The notes beneath the pieces are model-generated. The model did no database searches. It worked only from the letters and a program-made list of their open reading frames with translations, and was not told the origin of the DNA. Source: Diphasiastrum complanatum (Eukaryota; Streptophyta; Lycopodiopsida; Lycopodiales; Lycopodiaceae). Taken from it: a stretch of DNA of 64,000 nucleotides. The translations under genes and the position numbers were made by a program. Of the stretch, positions 22,669 to 32,559 are shown piece after piece. The stretch is taken from contig CM055095.1 of the NCBI GenBank assembly GCA_029204225.1, positions 32,613,732-32,677,731 of the forward strand, written 5' to 3'. Position 1 is the stretch's first letter. The number at the start of each line of letters is the position of its first letter.

Positions 22669-24985
22669 TCACTCTTCTTGCCCTTGGCTCTGACTGTCGT
22701 CTAGGCCTTGGTCTTGTATATTGGTTCCGACTACATTTGAGTCTTGATCTTGAGATTCAGGCCCCGTTGCGTCTTTACTTTTGTCCTGGCTTGAACTTGC
22801 CTGTGCAGCTTCGAGTGTGGGTGGCATTAGCATTACCACTGGGGCTAGTTGTGGTTGTTGTGCCATGTGGTCCTGGCAAGCCTTGAGAGCTGCCTTCACC
22901 TACGTGAGCTCTCAGGTTGTGCCTGCGTGGTATTTGTCCAATTCGGCTTGGTAGCCATCCAGCGTCTATCTGTAGACTTCCATCTGCTTCATGAGAAAAT
23001 CCATATGAGGTTGAGTGAGGATGATTGGCAGGAATGGGCTGGGCTAACCAATTGACCTTCTCCTATTGTAGGGCTTGTACCTCCACTTCAGACGTTGATT
23101 TTTTATTTTGAGTACTAGGAGCTGGGCCTGGATTAGGGCTAGCCACTACTTTGCTTGCTGCTGAAGTTCTTGGACCTGTAAAGAGACGTTCTTGCTGATA
23201 TGAATATAGTCTTGATATATCTTTGGAGATCTTCTTCATGCTGTTCCTGTGAAAGATTCAACTAGTTTCATCACATTTTGCAATATCTCCATATTTGGCA
23301 TATTGAGGCCAAAACTTGTTTTAGACTTAGAGGTTGACTTTTCAAAGTTCATTAGTCTAAATTTCATTCGAATAAACACTTTTTGAAAGTGTGGGAAAGA
23401 TAGAATGCGAGTTTGAGTAGATTCAATTTGAATAAGTTGGGTACATTGAATCTAGACCCAAAATTGGTAGGGTTAGCATTTTGGTGGGAAAGCCAAGTGG
23501 CCAAATAGGGTTTGGACCTGTTATAAAAGGATGTAACTCGTGGAGAGAGTCATCTTCTCTCTTCTCTATCTCATTTCATGCTTATACATGGTTCTCTTGG
23601 GTTCTACTATCCTTTGGTGCACTATCTTGGTGATTGCTTGCAATTCTATGTGTAGAATGATCTATATTTGTTATTTTTGGATCCACACGTGTGAAATACA
23701 GTAGCTTGCTGGTTTTGTACGGACAGCAACTATACATAATCATTTCATTCAAGTTAGATCAAGTTCTATTAGTGTTTGCATCTCAAATTGTGTGTAGATG
23801 CTGATTTTTCTACATTGGTGAAATTGGTAGTGTATTTCTCTTTCTAACCAAAGATCATTCAAGTAGATTGGATCTTAAGGATCTGAAATCTTTCACAGTT
23901 CCAACTTCACCAGCTTATCCTTCTCTACCTGTTCATGCTATATGGCCACTTGTAAGTCTTGCTGGAGTTGAGTGATTTTTGCTCGTAGTTTGTGGCCAAG
24001 TCCAATACGTGGCCGTCTAATGAGACTTTGCCTACTACTTGATCTTGAATGTAGGGAACCAAGGCATGGTTCACCATCATTACATCTATAGGCCCAGCCA
24101 ATATGGTTCTGCTTGTTGGGACGATGGATTGAGGTGTTGCTCATACGACTTGGACGTCATCGTCGTCATCTTCAATGAGCTTCTCTTGCTCGACCAGGTC
24201 TTCTGGTGCAGTGGGGTCAACATGTGGAGGAGATGGTATGTCTGTTTGCGCAAATGCATCATCACCCAATGATTTGTCGGACTCGGCAATCGGATTTGAT
24301 GAAGCAGATGGTGGGATGAGTTGTTCGAAAGCAGGAACCATGGGAAATTGGAGAGTGGTGACGAGGATGGAAGGAGATGATGGAGATGATGGAGGTGTGA
24401 TATTGAGCATGTTGAGCTAGGAGAGGGTGTTGGGTGATAATTGAGAATCTTGAGGGTTAATGACGAGGTGAGGAGTGGAAACAGAAGTGGTAAGAGAAAC
24501 ATGGGAGATGGAAGATGTGATGGTGATGGAGTGTAAAGAAGAAGCAAGGACGTCGATGAAAGGTGGAGGAATGGGGGTGATAAGAATAGCGGCGATGGCA
24601 ATAGTGGATGGTTGGGTGGAAGCAGAAGCGGATGTGGATGTCAGACGGGAAGGGGCAGTGCATTGGCATGTGTCAGGAGGGCTTGCGGAGAATGAGATAG
24701 CATCATGCATACGTTTGTCAATCAGTGAGTTAGTTGAAGCAATACGGGTAGTGGTAGTTGTAGTGGTAGGGGGAACAAGGTTGGTGGATGCAACAGAGGT
24801 GGAAAGGATGTTAGTACGTTGGAAATCTCGAACCTTATGTTCAAGGAGGGTGGCAGCTCGGAGATAACAAAGGTGTTCCAATCATATGGCACAACCGAGG
24901 GACTAGAGAATTCCATATGGGATTCCACAAATTGGCTAAGGAGGTTTGTCGTGCTGACGACTGGTCTCGGGTAGTGTGTCCACAC
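22669..24985 (-). pseudogene. Unrecognised low-complexity coding region, split by a solo LTR
   Basis: The minus strand begins near 24985 (SQFVESHMEFSSPSVVPYDW), then after a frame change reads LRAATLLEHKVRDFQR and a long Ser/Thr/Pro-rich stretch (24417-24880). It continues with 24141-24410, which ends in an acidic run (EDDDDDVQVV), and 23938-24144 ending in a helical TQLQQDLQVA segment. After the solo LTR it goes on to 22669-22899, rich in Gln/Asp/Ser. Only a few stops interrupt about 1.7 kb. No domain recognised. It could be an unfamiliar retroelement gag-like ORF or a host gene relic. Confidence 0.4.
23248..23897 (+). mobile_element. Solo LTR of the element C family
   Basis: 650 bp, TGTGAAAG...CTTTCACA, nearly identical to the LTRs of element C. 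Perfect 5-bp duplication GTTCC at 23243-23247 and 23898-23902. Contains a TATAAAAG box and CACACGTGTG at 23684-23693. It interrupts the minus-strand coding-like region. Confidence 0.95.
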
Positions 24986-25325
24986 TAGGGATCAATAGAC
25001 CAACAACCCGTAAGATAATTGTGAGTATAAGGGAATTGGGGCCCTTATGTGTATAATGTTATAATTAATGCTTGTAGGTCTAAGCTCATGATGGTAGATT
25101 TGTATGGGTCTATCAATGAGTCACCAAGGAACTGGTTGACGTGACCCAGATAGGCTGCAAAGGTGTCTAATGAGGTGTCACAGTGCAACTATTAGTGGTG
25201 CATGGGTCTTGAAGGGTATAAGTATACCTATTGGGCTCTCACTAGGGGGAATGATTTGGCGAGCTTTCTGAGGTGAGCTTTTCCGAGTTCAAAGCGAGCT
25301 TTTTTATGTTTAGGACGAACTTCTT
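24986..25325. other. Flank of element C, no gene seen
   Basis: Short direct repeats of GCGAGCTTT-type sequence near 25260-25310. Ends with the target duplication CTTCT (25321-25325). Confidence 0.5.
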
Positions 25326-26101
25326 GTGAAAGATTCAACTAGTTTCATCACATTTTGCAATATCTCCATATTTGGCATATTGAGGCCAAAACTTGTTTTA
25401 GACTTAGAGGTTGACTTTTCAAAGTTCATTAGTCTAAATTTCATTTGAATAAACACTTTTTGAAAGTTTGGGAAAGATAGAATGCGAGTTTGAGTAGATT
25501 CAATTTGAATAAGTTGGGTACATTGAATCTAGACCCAAAATTGGTAGGGTTAGCATTTTGGTGGGAAAGCCAAGTGGCCAAATAGGGTTTGGACCTGTTA
25601 TAAAAGGATGTAACTCGTGGAGAGAGTCATCTTCTCTCTTCTCTATCTCATTTCATGCTTATACATGGTTCTCTTGGGTTCTACTATCCATTGGTGCACT
25701 ATCTTGGTGATTGCTTGCAATTCTATGTGTAGAATGATCTATATTTGCTATTTTTGGATCCACACAAAAGCACAAGGGTGAACCTGTATATTTTTCCAAG
25801 CACGCGTTGGATTTATTTTGACCTTGCAATCCCACATGTCATAGTGTTTAAATCATGGGACAGAGAATTAAAGTTTAAACATATGAGACACGTGTGAACT
25901 ACAGTAGCTTGATGATTTTGTACGGACAGCAACAGTACATAATCATTTCATTCAAGTTTGATCAAGTTCTATTAGTGTTTGCATCTCAAATTGTGTGTAG
26001 ATGCTGATTTTTCTACATTGGCGAAATTGGTAGTGTATTTCTCTTTCTAACCAAAGATCATTCAAGTAGATTGGATATTAAGGATCTAAAAATCTTTCAC
26101 A
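25326..26101 (+). repeat. Element C 5' LTR (with a 126-bp insertion)
   Basis: 776 bp against 650 bp in the other copies. The extra 126 bp (25766-25891) splits the CACACGTGTG palindrome and is flanked by ACAC on both sides. TATA box TATAAAAG at 25599-25606. Confidence 0.9.
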
Positions 26102-26113
26102 TGGTATCAGAGC
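26102..26113 (+). promoter_or_regulatory. Element C primer-binding site (tRNA-iMet)
   Basis: TGGTATCAGAGC directly after the LTR end ...TTTCACA. Confidence 0.92.
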
Positions 26114-26702
26114 TTGTGTTTCAAGTTATGAAGGAGGAAATCAGATCTATCAATGATTTGGTGAAGATATCAAGTCTAGAGCATGCTAGAGAGGATTCTA
26201 CACCAAAATCGGATTTTTTGCTTTTGTAGATTGGATCTTTTGTGGATCAAAACACTAAATAGGTCAATATACTTGTTCAATTCTGTTTTTTGAATTCACA
26301 TGCTGGATTTGGCCGATTTTTGGATCATTGGTTCAGCCTAAGTGGTGTCTTATAGATTGCATATCAAATTTTCAGCATTTGCATGTAGATTTGGAATAGT
26401 CAATTTTTTTGTGATTTTGTCAAAACCCTAATTTTGATTGGATCTCTAGATAGTGAGGTTGCTGGACTTCATTTGAGTGTGTTTCAATCTTAGGAAGTGG
26501 CAAAAGTCATTAGATTGAGGATAGATCATAGGTTGATCAAGATTCCATGATTCTATGTGTTGATTTGCTTGGATAAGTGCTAGAAGAGAATTTGTGAGAT
26601 AGTTTCAAATCTTGGTGATTTCTTTTGAAAGCATTTGTTGTTGTTCAAAGGAGTGCTTTGTGCATTGAAGCAGGTTGAAAGACAAGATCAGGTCATTACT
26701 AC

Positions 26703-27449
26703 ATGGCAACCTCGATTGGAGTCATGTTGGAAGCCAATGATAGGCTTACCTCAAGTAACTATTCATTATGGAAAGTGAGGATGGAGTCACTTCTTGAGAT
26801 GAATGATGTTTTGGATACTAGTGTAGGTTTGGAGGAGAGACCAGCAACACAACAAGATCAATTGAGGTATGACAAGAGGGCCAAGAAGGCTCTACACATG
26901 ATAAAGATGAATGTTACCAATGAACTTCTCAAGGAAGTTGGTAAGTGCACATCATCTTTGGAAGCTTGGAATTCATTGAAGAAGCTTTATGAATCCAAGT
27001 CTACTTCTAGAGTGTTGACTCTAAGAAGGCAAATCTTTTCTTGTTTGCAAAAGAATGAAGAAAGTCCAAGTAATTTTGTTTTGAGAATGAAAGCATTGAA
27101 TGATGAGTTAGCTTGCATAGATGAAAGCATTAAGGAAGGAGAGCTTATTCAAGTGATTCTTAATGGCTTGTTGGATGCTCCTGCTAACATTGTTCAAAGT
27201 ATTGCTATTCAAAAGACTTTGCCAAGTTTGATGGATCTTCAAGAGATCTTGATCAATGAGGGATATAGGCTTCAAGCAAGAGGTGGATCTACATCGACAC
27301 TTCAAGAGGATGTTATGTTCACAAAGGGCAAATTCAAGGGCAAAACCAAAAGCAAGTGGTCTAAAGGGCAAGATCAAGTGGATGCTTCTTCAAGTGGCAA
27401 AAAGAAGAATAGATCAAAGCTCAAGTGCTTCTATTGTGGCATCAAATGA
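26703..27449 (+). CDS. Element C gag (stopped inside the zinc knuckle)
   Basis: Starts at ATG 26703 (MATSIGVMLEANDRLTSSNY). Typical copia gag: WKVRMESLLEMNDVLD, HMIKMNVTNELLKEVGKC, SFVLRMKALNDELACI-like, then a basic tail and CFYCGIK. TGA at 27447-27449 replaces the conserved Gly of the CCHC knuckle; the frame continues with HFASEC. It is either a point mutation (GGA to TGA) or a stop that yields a short gag. The 5' LTR and PBS lie just upstream. Confidence 0.85.
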   Translation: MATSIGVMLEANDRLTSSNYSLWKVRMESLLEMNDVLDTSVGLEERPATQQDQLRYDKRAKKALHMIKMNVTNELLKEVGKCTSSLEAWNSLKKLYESKSTSRVLTLRRQIFSCLQKNEESPSNFVLRMKALNDELACIDESIKEGELIQVILNGLLDAPANIVQSIAIQKTLPSLMDLQEILINEGYRLQARGGSTSTLQEDVMFTKGKFKGKTKSKWSKGQDQVDASSSGKKKNRSKLKCFYCGIK

Positions 27450-27695
27450 CACTTTGCAAGTGAGTGCTACAAGAAGAAGAGAGATCAAGGAGACAAGCAA
27501 GGTAATCTTACTCTTGATGAGGATGGTTTGGATGTGCAAGATGCAAATGATGATGCTTTTGTGATGTCTTCATGTATGCTTGCTAATGATGGAGATCTAG
27601 ATCCTTGGTGGATTGATAGTGGAGCAAGTTCACACATGACATTTCACAAAATGTGTTGCAAGGGAGCAAATTTCTATTCAAGAGGTTTGGCAAAA
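27450..27695 (+). pseudogene. Element C: protease remnant
   Basis: Continues the gag frame after the stop. It contains the aspartic protease motif WWIDSGASSHM, then loses similarity about 20 residues later. The rest of the protease is deleted and the sequence joins GAG-pre-integrase (RMGHLNFKSLEVM) in another frame near 27690. Confidence 0.8.
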
Positions 27696-27699
27696 AAGG

Positions 27700-28863
27700 A
27701 TGGGACACCTCAACTTCAAGTCATTGGAGGTAATGGCAAGGAAGAAGGTTGTGATTGGTCTTCCAAGTTCCTTAAGTAATGACAAGAATGTTTGTGAGTC
27801 TTGTGCTTTGTCTAAGTCAAATAGACTACCTTATACTAGATCTATTTCTAGATCTACAAAGCCTTTTCAACTTGTACATTCGGATATTCATGGATTTACT
27901 ACAATTAGCAATAGTGGAGCTAAGATGTATGTAACATTCATTGATGATTTTAGTAGATTTTGTTGGATCTATCTACTAAAGAGCAAGGATGAAGTGTATC
28001 ATGTCTTTGTCAAGTTCAAGAATGCAAGGGAGAACCAATTCTCCACAAAGATCAAGTGCTTAAGAGGTGACAATGGTGGTGAGTACATATCTAACAAGTT
28101 CAAGGCCTTTTGTGATGAGCATGGGATCAAGAGGGAGTATACAACATCAAGGACTCCACAACAAAATGGAGTGGCTAAAAGGAAGAATAGGACTTTATGT
28201 GAAAGTGCTAAAGCTATGAGGTTAAGTGCTAATCTTGACAAACCATTTTGGGATCAAGCTTGGTTGTGTGCCAATTTCTTCTGCAATAGGTGGCCGAGTG
28301 CTATTTTGGATGGAAGGACAACTTTTGAGATGCTATTCAAGAGGAGGCCGAGTGTCAACTTTCTAAGAACCTTTGGATGCACATGCTATGTCAACATTAC
28401 TCTTGATGATAGGACCAAGGAGGATCCATCTTCAAGAAGAGGTATTTTTGTTGGATATAGTGAGGTGAGTAAAGCCTACAAGGTTTACATTCCTTCTACT
28501 AACAAAGTGATTGTTGGTAGAGATGTCATTTTTGATGAGGGAAACATTCCAAAGGTGTCTTCAAGCATGATTGATGGTAAAGTGGATGGATCTAACATTC
28601 TTGATATTGATGAGAAGGATCCTACTTTGGATAGTGGTGATGATGGACCTTCATCAAGTCAAAAGCCAAGGAGAACATCAAGAGAAAGACAAGTACCTTC
28701 AAGACTCACATATGATCAAAAGGGTAAGCAAGTAGTTTCTGGAAATTATGTTGCTTTCCTAACCTCTTTGGATGATCCTACAAGTGTAGATCAAGCAAGG
28801 AAAGAAGAGGAGTGGATCCAACCAATGGATCTTGAGTATCAATCTCTTATGAAGTGTGGAACA
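27700..28863 (+). pseudogene. Element C: GAG-pre-integrase and integrase
   Basis: Reads GHLNFKSLEVMARKKV, CESCALSKSNRLPY, LVHSDIHGFTTIS, TFIDDFSRFCW, RGDNGGEYISNKF and QNGVAKRKNRTLC, then FKRRPSVNFLRTFGCTCYV and the linker before RT (PRRTSRERQVPSRLTY). The third DD35E residue is Lys (AAA) instead of Glu. Uninterrupted in frame up to MDLEYQSLMKCGT, where copia homology ends abruptly at about 28863. Confidence 0.88.
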
Positions 28864-29920
28864 TCTTTTGGAGGATCTTCTTGTGTACATGGAGCTATGC
28901 AAGTGGATGGATGTTATCTTGCTGTAAAATCAAGTAATGGATCTGGAAAACAAAGTTTGTTCAATGACTTTGATGGTCGATCAAGAGGTTGATCTCAAAG
29001 CGCTTCAACTAGTCAAAAGGGAAGTTGGCAATTTGGAGCTAGTCAAGAGCATCAAAGGAGAGGTAATTGGCAAAGGTGTTATGGATCTGTTTTTGCAGCA
29101 TATTGAAGACTCAATTAAGGTCAAAGGAGCAGCAAGGAAGTGTTGTTCAAGTTTACTTTACTTGTTCTATCTCATGTTTGAGCAATTTAATGTGGATGTG
29201 TGCAAATTGTCAAGATATGGTAAAACTAGCTACATTGGTGAGCATTGTTTTGATGTTGGATTTGTACTAGCATTCTTGGCTGATTTTGCTGATGGAAATG
29301 AAGCTATTGGAGGTTCATTATGTCACTCATCCATGGCTAAGTTCTCAAGTGTTGAGCTACTTGGTGCCAATACTTGGAGATTGTCAATTTTTGGTGAATT
29401 CATGGTCATTTTCTTGTGTCAAGTAGATCTTGAAGATGGACTAGTGCAAACTACTTGGTTTATGAAGTCATGTGGTGCTGGATTTGCATCATTTATGTAC
29501 TCACCTACTCATGGATTTCCAAGGTTTGATGGTTTCTTGTGGCAAGATGAAGATGGAGGCTCATTCATGGAGTATCATGGTGGATACAAGGCAACAAAGG
29601 ACAAAGAAGGAGGAGACATGCAAGCAAAAGTTGATCACTCACATTTATTGTTTGTTTGCTGTATTTTTCCAGAGAGTTCAGAGTTGAAAGCATGGTGGAA
29701 TCATTTCATTTACATTCTATTTGATTCTTCATATTCTAGTCACATTTTTACATGTAAAATTGATGTAAGAAATAGTGAAGCATCCCAAGTGGACACTTAT
29801 ATCAATTATGGTTGTTTCTATTTTGAGCATTACATGATCATTGAAAGGAGATCTATTCTTAGGAAGAAGATCATTCTTATGATGGATCAAAGTTCTATTG
29901 GCAAAAACTATGCTAGGAGC
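28864..29920 (+). other. Non-copia segment replacing the RT domain
   Basis: The left junction falls inside the motif that in element B reads MKNDTRRLVELPKDKK; the right junction is just before WKLGKRVLRYIIGT (the HWK.AKRVLRY motif). About 890 bp of RT coding sequence is expected here by comparison with element D. Instead there are 1057 bp with no RT motif in any frame: no AFLNG, LYGLKQAPR or YVDD. A 331-codon ORF covers almost all of it. Confidence 0.9.
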
Positions 29921-29932
29921 ATTGGAAGCTAG
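28937..29932 (+). CDS. 331-aa ORF of unknown function in place of RT
   Basis: ATG 28937 to TAG 29930-29932; the stop lies just past the right junction. Residues 1-60 look helical and charged (VDLKALQLVKREVGNLELV). The middle is Phe/Cys/Gly-rich with short hydrophobic stretches (LLYLFYLMF, FVLAFLADFA, FGEFMVIFLC). Then a Gly/Asp-rich part (FLWQDEDGGSFMEYHGGY), and a basic tail (ERRSILRKKIILMMDQSS). No signal peptide, clear membrane anchor or known catalytic motif. An open frame this long in AT-rich DNA is unlikely by chance. The last 50 residues are recognisable in a diverged copy at 60950-61138. Host-gene capture or a family-specific extra ORF; function unknown. Confidence 0.6.
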   Translation: MDLENKVCSMTLMVDQEVDLKALQLVKREVGNLELVKSIKGEVIGKGVMDLFLQHIEDSIKVKGAARKCCSSLLYLFYLMFEQFNVDVCKLSRYGKTSYIGEHCFDVGFVLAFLADFADGNEAIGGSLCHSSMAKFSSVELLGANTWRLSIFGEFMVIFLCQVDLEDGLVQTTWFMKSCGAGFASFMYSPTHGFPRFDGFLWQDEDGGSFMEYHGGYKATKDKEGGDMQAKVDHSHLLFVCCIFPESSELKAWWNHFIYILFDSSYSSHIFTCKIDVRNSEASQVDTYINYGCFYFEHYMIIERRSILRKKIILMMDQSSIGKNYARSIGS

Positions 29933-30504
29933 GAAAGCGAGTTTTGAGGTACATCATTGGAACTCGAGATTTTGGCATATTGTATGAGGGATCATCACCT
30001 AATCTTTTTGGATTTTCAGATTCGGACTGTGCTGAAGATGTAATGGATAGGAAATCCATTAGTTCTTATTGTATTTTCATAGGTGATGGAGCTATATCAT
30101 GGATGTCAAAGAAACAAGCCACTATCTCATTGTCATCTAGTGAGGCCGAGTACAAAGCTCTTACACATTGCACAAAGGAGATGGTATGGATCAAGAGGAT
30201 GATCAAGGATCTTCACTTGCTGGATTTTTCAGAGAGCCCAATCATCTTTTGTGACAATCAATTAGCCCAAAGAATGGCATCCAATCCTATCTTTCATGCT
30301 AGGAGCAAGCATATTGAGATACAATATCATTTTGTGAGGGAGCGAGTCATTGCAAAGGAGGTGGAGCTTCAACATGTGTCTTCAAGGGAATGTGTAGCTG
30401 ATATCTTCACCAAAGCATTGCGAAAAGACTTGTTCATGAATCATAGGACTTCACTTGGAGTATTATCAAAGTCTATGCTAAAACTAGTTGAAGAGGAAGT
30501 GTGA
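29933..30504 (+). pseudogene. Element C: RNase H domain
   Basis: Reads KRVLRYIIGTRDFGILY, FSDSDCAEDVMDRKSISSY, SWMSKKQATISLSSSEAEYKAL, FCDNQLAQRMASNPIFHARS, KHIEIQYHFVRERV and CVADIFTKALRKD to a stop at about 30504. The domain looks intact but lacks the upstream RT and a start of its own. The stop falls at the beginning of the 3' LTR. Confidence 0.9.
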
Positions 30505-31149
30505 AAGATTCAACTAGTTTCATCACATTTTGCAATATTTCCATATTTGGCATATTGAGGCCAAAACTTGTTTTAGACTTAGAGGTTGACTTTTCAAAGT
30601 TCATTAGTCTAAATTTCATTTGAATAAACACTTTTTGAAAGTGTGGGAAAGATAGAATGCGAGTTTGAGTAGATTCAATTTGAATAAGTTGGGTACATTG
30701 AATCTAGACCCAAAATTGGTAGGGTTAGCATTTTGGTGGGAAAGCCAAGTGGCCAAATAGGGTTTGGCCCTGCTATAAAAGGATGTAACTCGTGGAGAGA
30801 GTCATCTTCTCTCTTCTCTATCTCATTTCATGCTTATACATGGTTCTCTTGGGTTCTACTATCCATTGGTGCACTATCTTGGTGATTGCTTGCAATTCTA
30901 TGTGTAGAATGATCTATATTTGTTATTTTTGGATCCACACGTGTGAAATACAGTAACTTGCTGGTTTTGTACGGACAGAAACAATACATAATCATTTCAT
31001 TCAAGTTTGATCAAGTTCTATTAGTGTTTGCATCTCAAATTGTGTGTAGATGCTGATTCTTCTACATTGGTGAAATTGGTAGTGTATTTCTCTTTCTAAC
31101 CAAAGATCATTCAAGTAGATTGGATCTTAAGGATCTGAAATCTTTCACA
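30500..31149 (+). repeat. Element C 3' LTR
   Basis: 650 bp, TGTGAAAG...CTTTCACA, preceded by the purine run GAAGAGGAAG. CACACGTGTG intact at 30936-30945. Confidence 0.95.
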
Positions 31150-31154
31150 CTTCT

Positions 31155-31519
31155 CTAGCACCAATTTGGACAGGTTAATGGATCCAACGATCAACTTTAG
31201 TAGGACGGAACTAGAGAATTATTGTTTATTTATTTAAAAATTCCATAGGTTTCATATAGTGCTGGTCTATGATTCAAAATGTGTCACAACTAGCATAATC
31301 GAACTCTTAGCCTTCATCTCATTTGTGCTCACACGGTTGGGGGTAATTGTCAAACACAATACTTGATCATATGTCTATGTTCAATGACTAGGTTAAGTGC
31401 ACCAGATAACCTTAGTAACCAGGAATACATAGTAGATCCAAACAAGATTAATCGTGCACATGTGAGAATAATCTCACTATGACCCAGTACATTATCAGAC
31501 AGATTCTTCCAAAATTCGC
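31155..31519. other. Right flank of element C, no gene seen
   Basis: No recognisable coding motif; short ORFs only. Confidence 0.5.
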
Positions 31520-32361
31520 ATATGTTATCTAGAGAATGTTCTACAAAAATTTCATATGTCTGATTGCAAACCGATTGATACACCAATGGATCCAGGCATG
31601 ATATTAACGAAATCTTCTTGTGCTGAAACCGACAATGAGATACTTGACCTACCCAAGTATCCTTATCATTCACTAATTTGATGTATGCCATGCTATGCAC
31701 TAGACTAGATCTTGCATACACTATTAGCACACTTAGTCAGTTCATGTCTAATCCTAGGATCTTGCATTGGAAAGCATTCAAGAGAGTGATAAAGAATATT
31801 CAGGGAAGTTTAGATCACATTCTATGTTATGTTGGGAATGCTATCGACCCACTAGTTCTGCAAGCCTACTTTGACTCAGATTGGCGAGGCTACTCCGACT
31901 CAGATTGGGCAGGAGATGCCTCCACCAAAAAATCCACTTTTGAATTTTGTTTCTTTTTGGCAGGGGGACCAGTTCATGAAATTCAAGAAAGCAGAAATAT
32001 GTCGCGCTTTCTTCGACCAAGACAGAGTACATCGCAGCATGCCAAGCTTTCAAAGAAGCTATATGGATCAGGTTATTATTCATGATCTTCATGATACTCA
32101 GTTTTAGCCTACCACCATTCTATGTGACAACTTTAACTGTATTTCACTATTTCTGAATCCCATATTTCATGGTAAGTCTAAGCACATTGAGATCCAATAC
32201 CATTTTATTCAGGAGAAAGTTTTTTTAGGACAAGTGACTCTTCAATACTGCTCTTGTAGACATTTTCACCAAAGCTCTTTCCAGGATCAAGCATCATAAA
32301 TGTTTCAGTATGGTAAACCTGACAAAGACACCAAGGCACCAACTGAGACCTTAAGAGGGAC
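31520..32361 (+). pseudogene. Copia relic: RT end and RNase H
   Basis: Reads FHMSDCKPIDTPMDPG, YAMLCTRLDLAYTISTLSQF, HWKAFKRVIKNIQGSLDH, SDSDWAGDASTKKST and, in broken frames, NPIFHGKSKHIEIQYHFI and VDIFTKALSRIKHH. It is followed at about 32362 by TGTTGGAAATTAAGC, a likely LTR start. Same family as 34100-34890 and 62391-62972. Many stops. Confidence 0.75.
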
Positions 32362-32559
32362 TGTTGGAAATTAAGCTCATAGGATTCTCTTTGGTGATAT
32401 TATTTTCTATTTCAAGATTTTTCCTTCATGTTTATTGATCACTGATCTAGGATTAGATGTAACCTCTTTTGGTTCTATGTATGCTCATCTGATACCTGTA
32501 GGAATCACAGAATTCAGATAGTCGAACTATTCAAAGGACGAATATGTCTTCATCCATGG
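32362..32559 (+). repeat. Probable LTR start fragment (TGTTGGAAATTAAG)
   Basis: Follows the RNase H tail and the purine-rich CTTAAGAGGGAC, as an LTR would. The other LTR end was not found. A second relic begins within the next 200 bp. Confidence 0.5.

Larger units (their letters stand above)
25326..31149 (+). mobile_element. Ty1-copia element C with RT replaced by foreign sequence
   Basis: Complete structure: 5' LTR 25326-26101, PBS 26102-26113, gag, protease remnant, integrase, a 1.06-kb non-RT segment, RNase H, 3' LTR 30500-31149. Perfect target duplication CTTCT at 25321-25325 and 31150-31154. The LTRs differ at roughly 2% of positions by eye, apart from a 126-bp insertion in the 5' LTR. 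Without RT it must have moved using enzymes supplied by another element. Confidence 0.95.

Noticed and set aside
22656-22886. 76-aa Leu-rich plus-strand ORF, and other plus-strand ORFs at 24039-24867
   Set aside because: Antisense of the minus-strand Ser/Gln/Pro-rich coding-like region.
27447-27449. Programmed readthrough of the gag stop in element C
   Set aside because: The stop replaces a conserved zinc-knuckle Gly and the protease behind it is truncated, so a mutation is simpler.
28937-29932. Element C ORF as an envelope-like gene
   Set aside because: Env-like ORFs of plant copia elements lie after pol. This one lies inside pol in place of RT and shows no signal peptide or clear membrane anchor.
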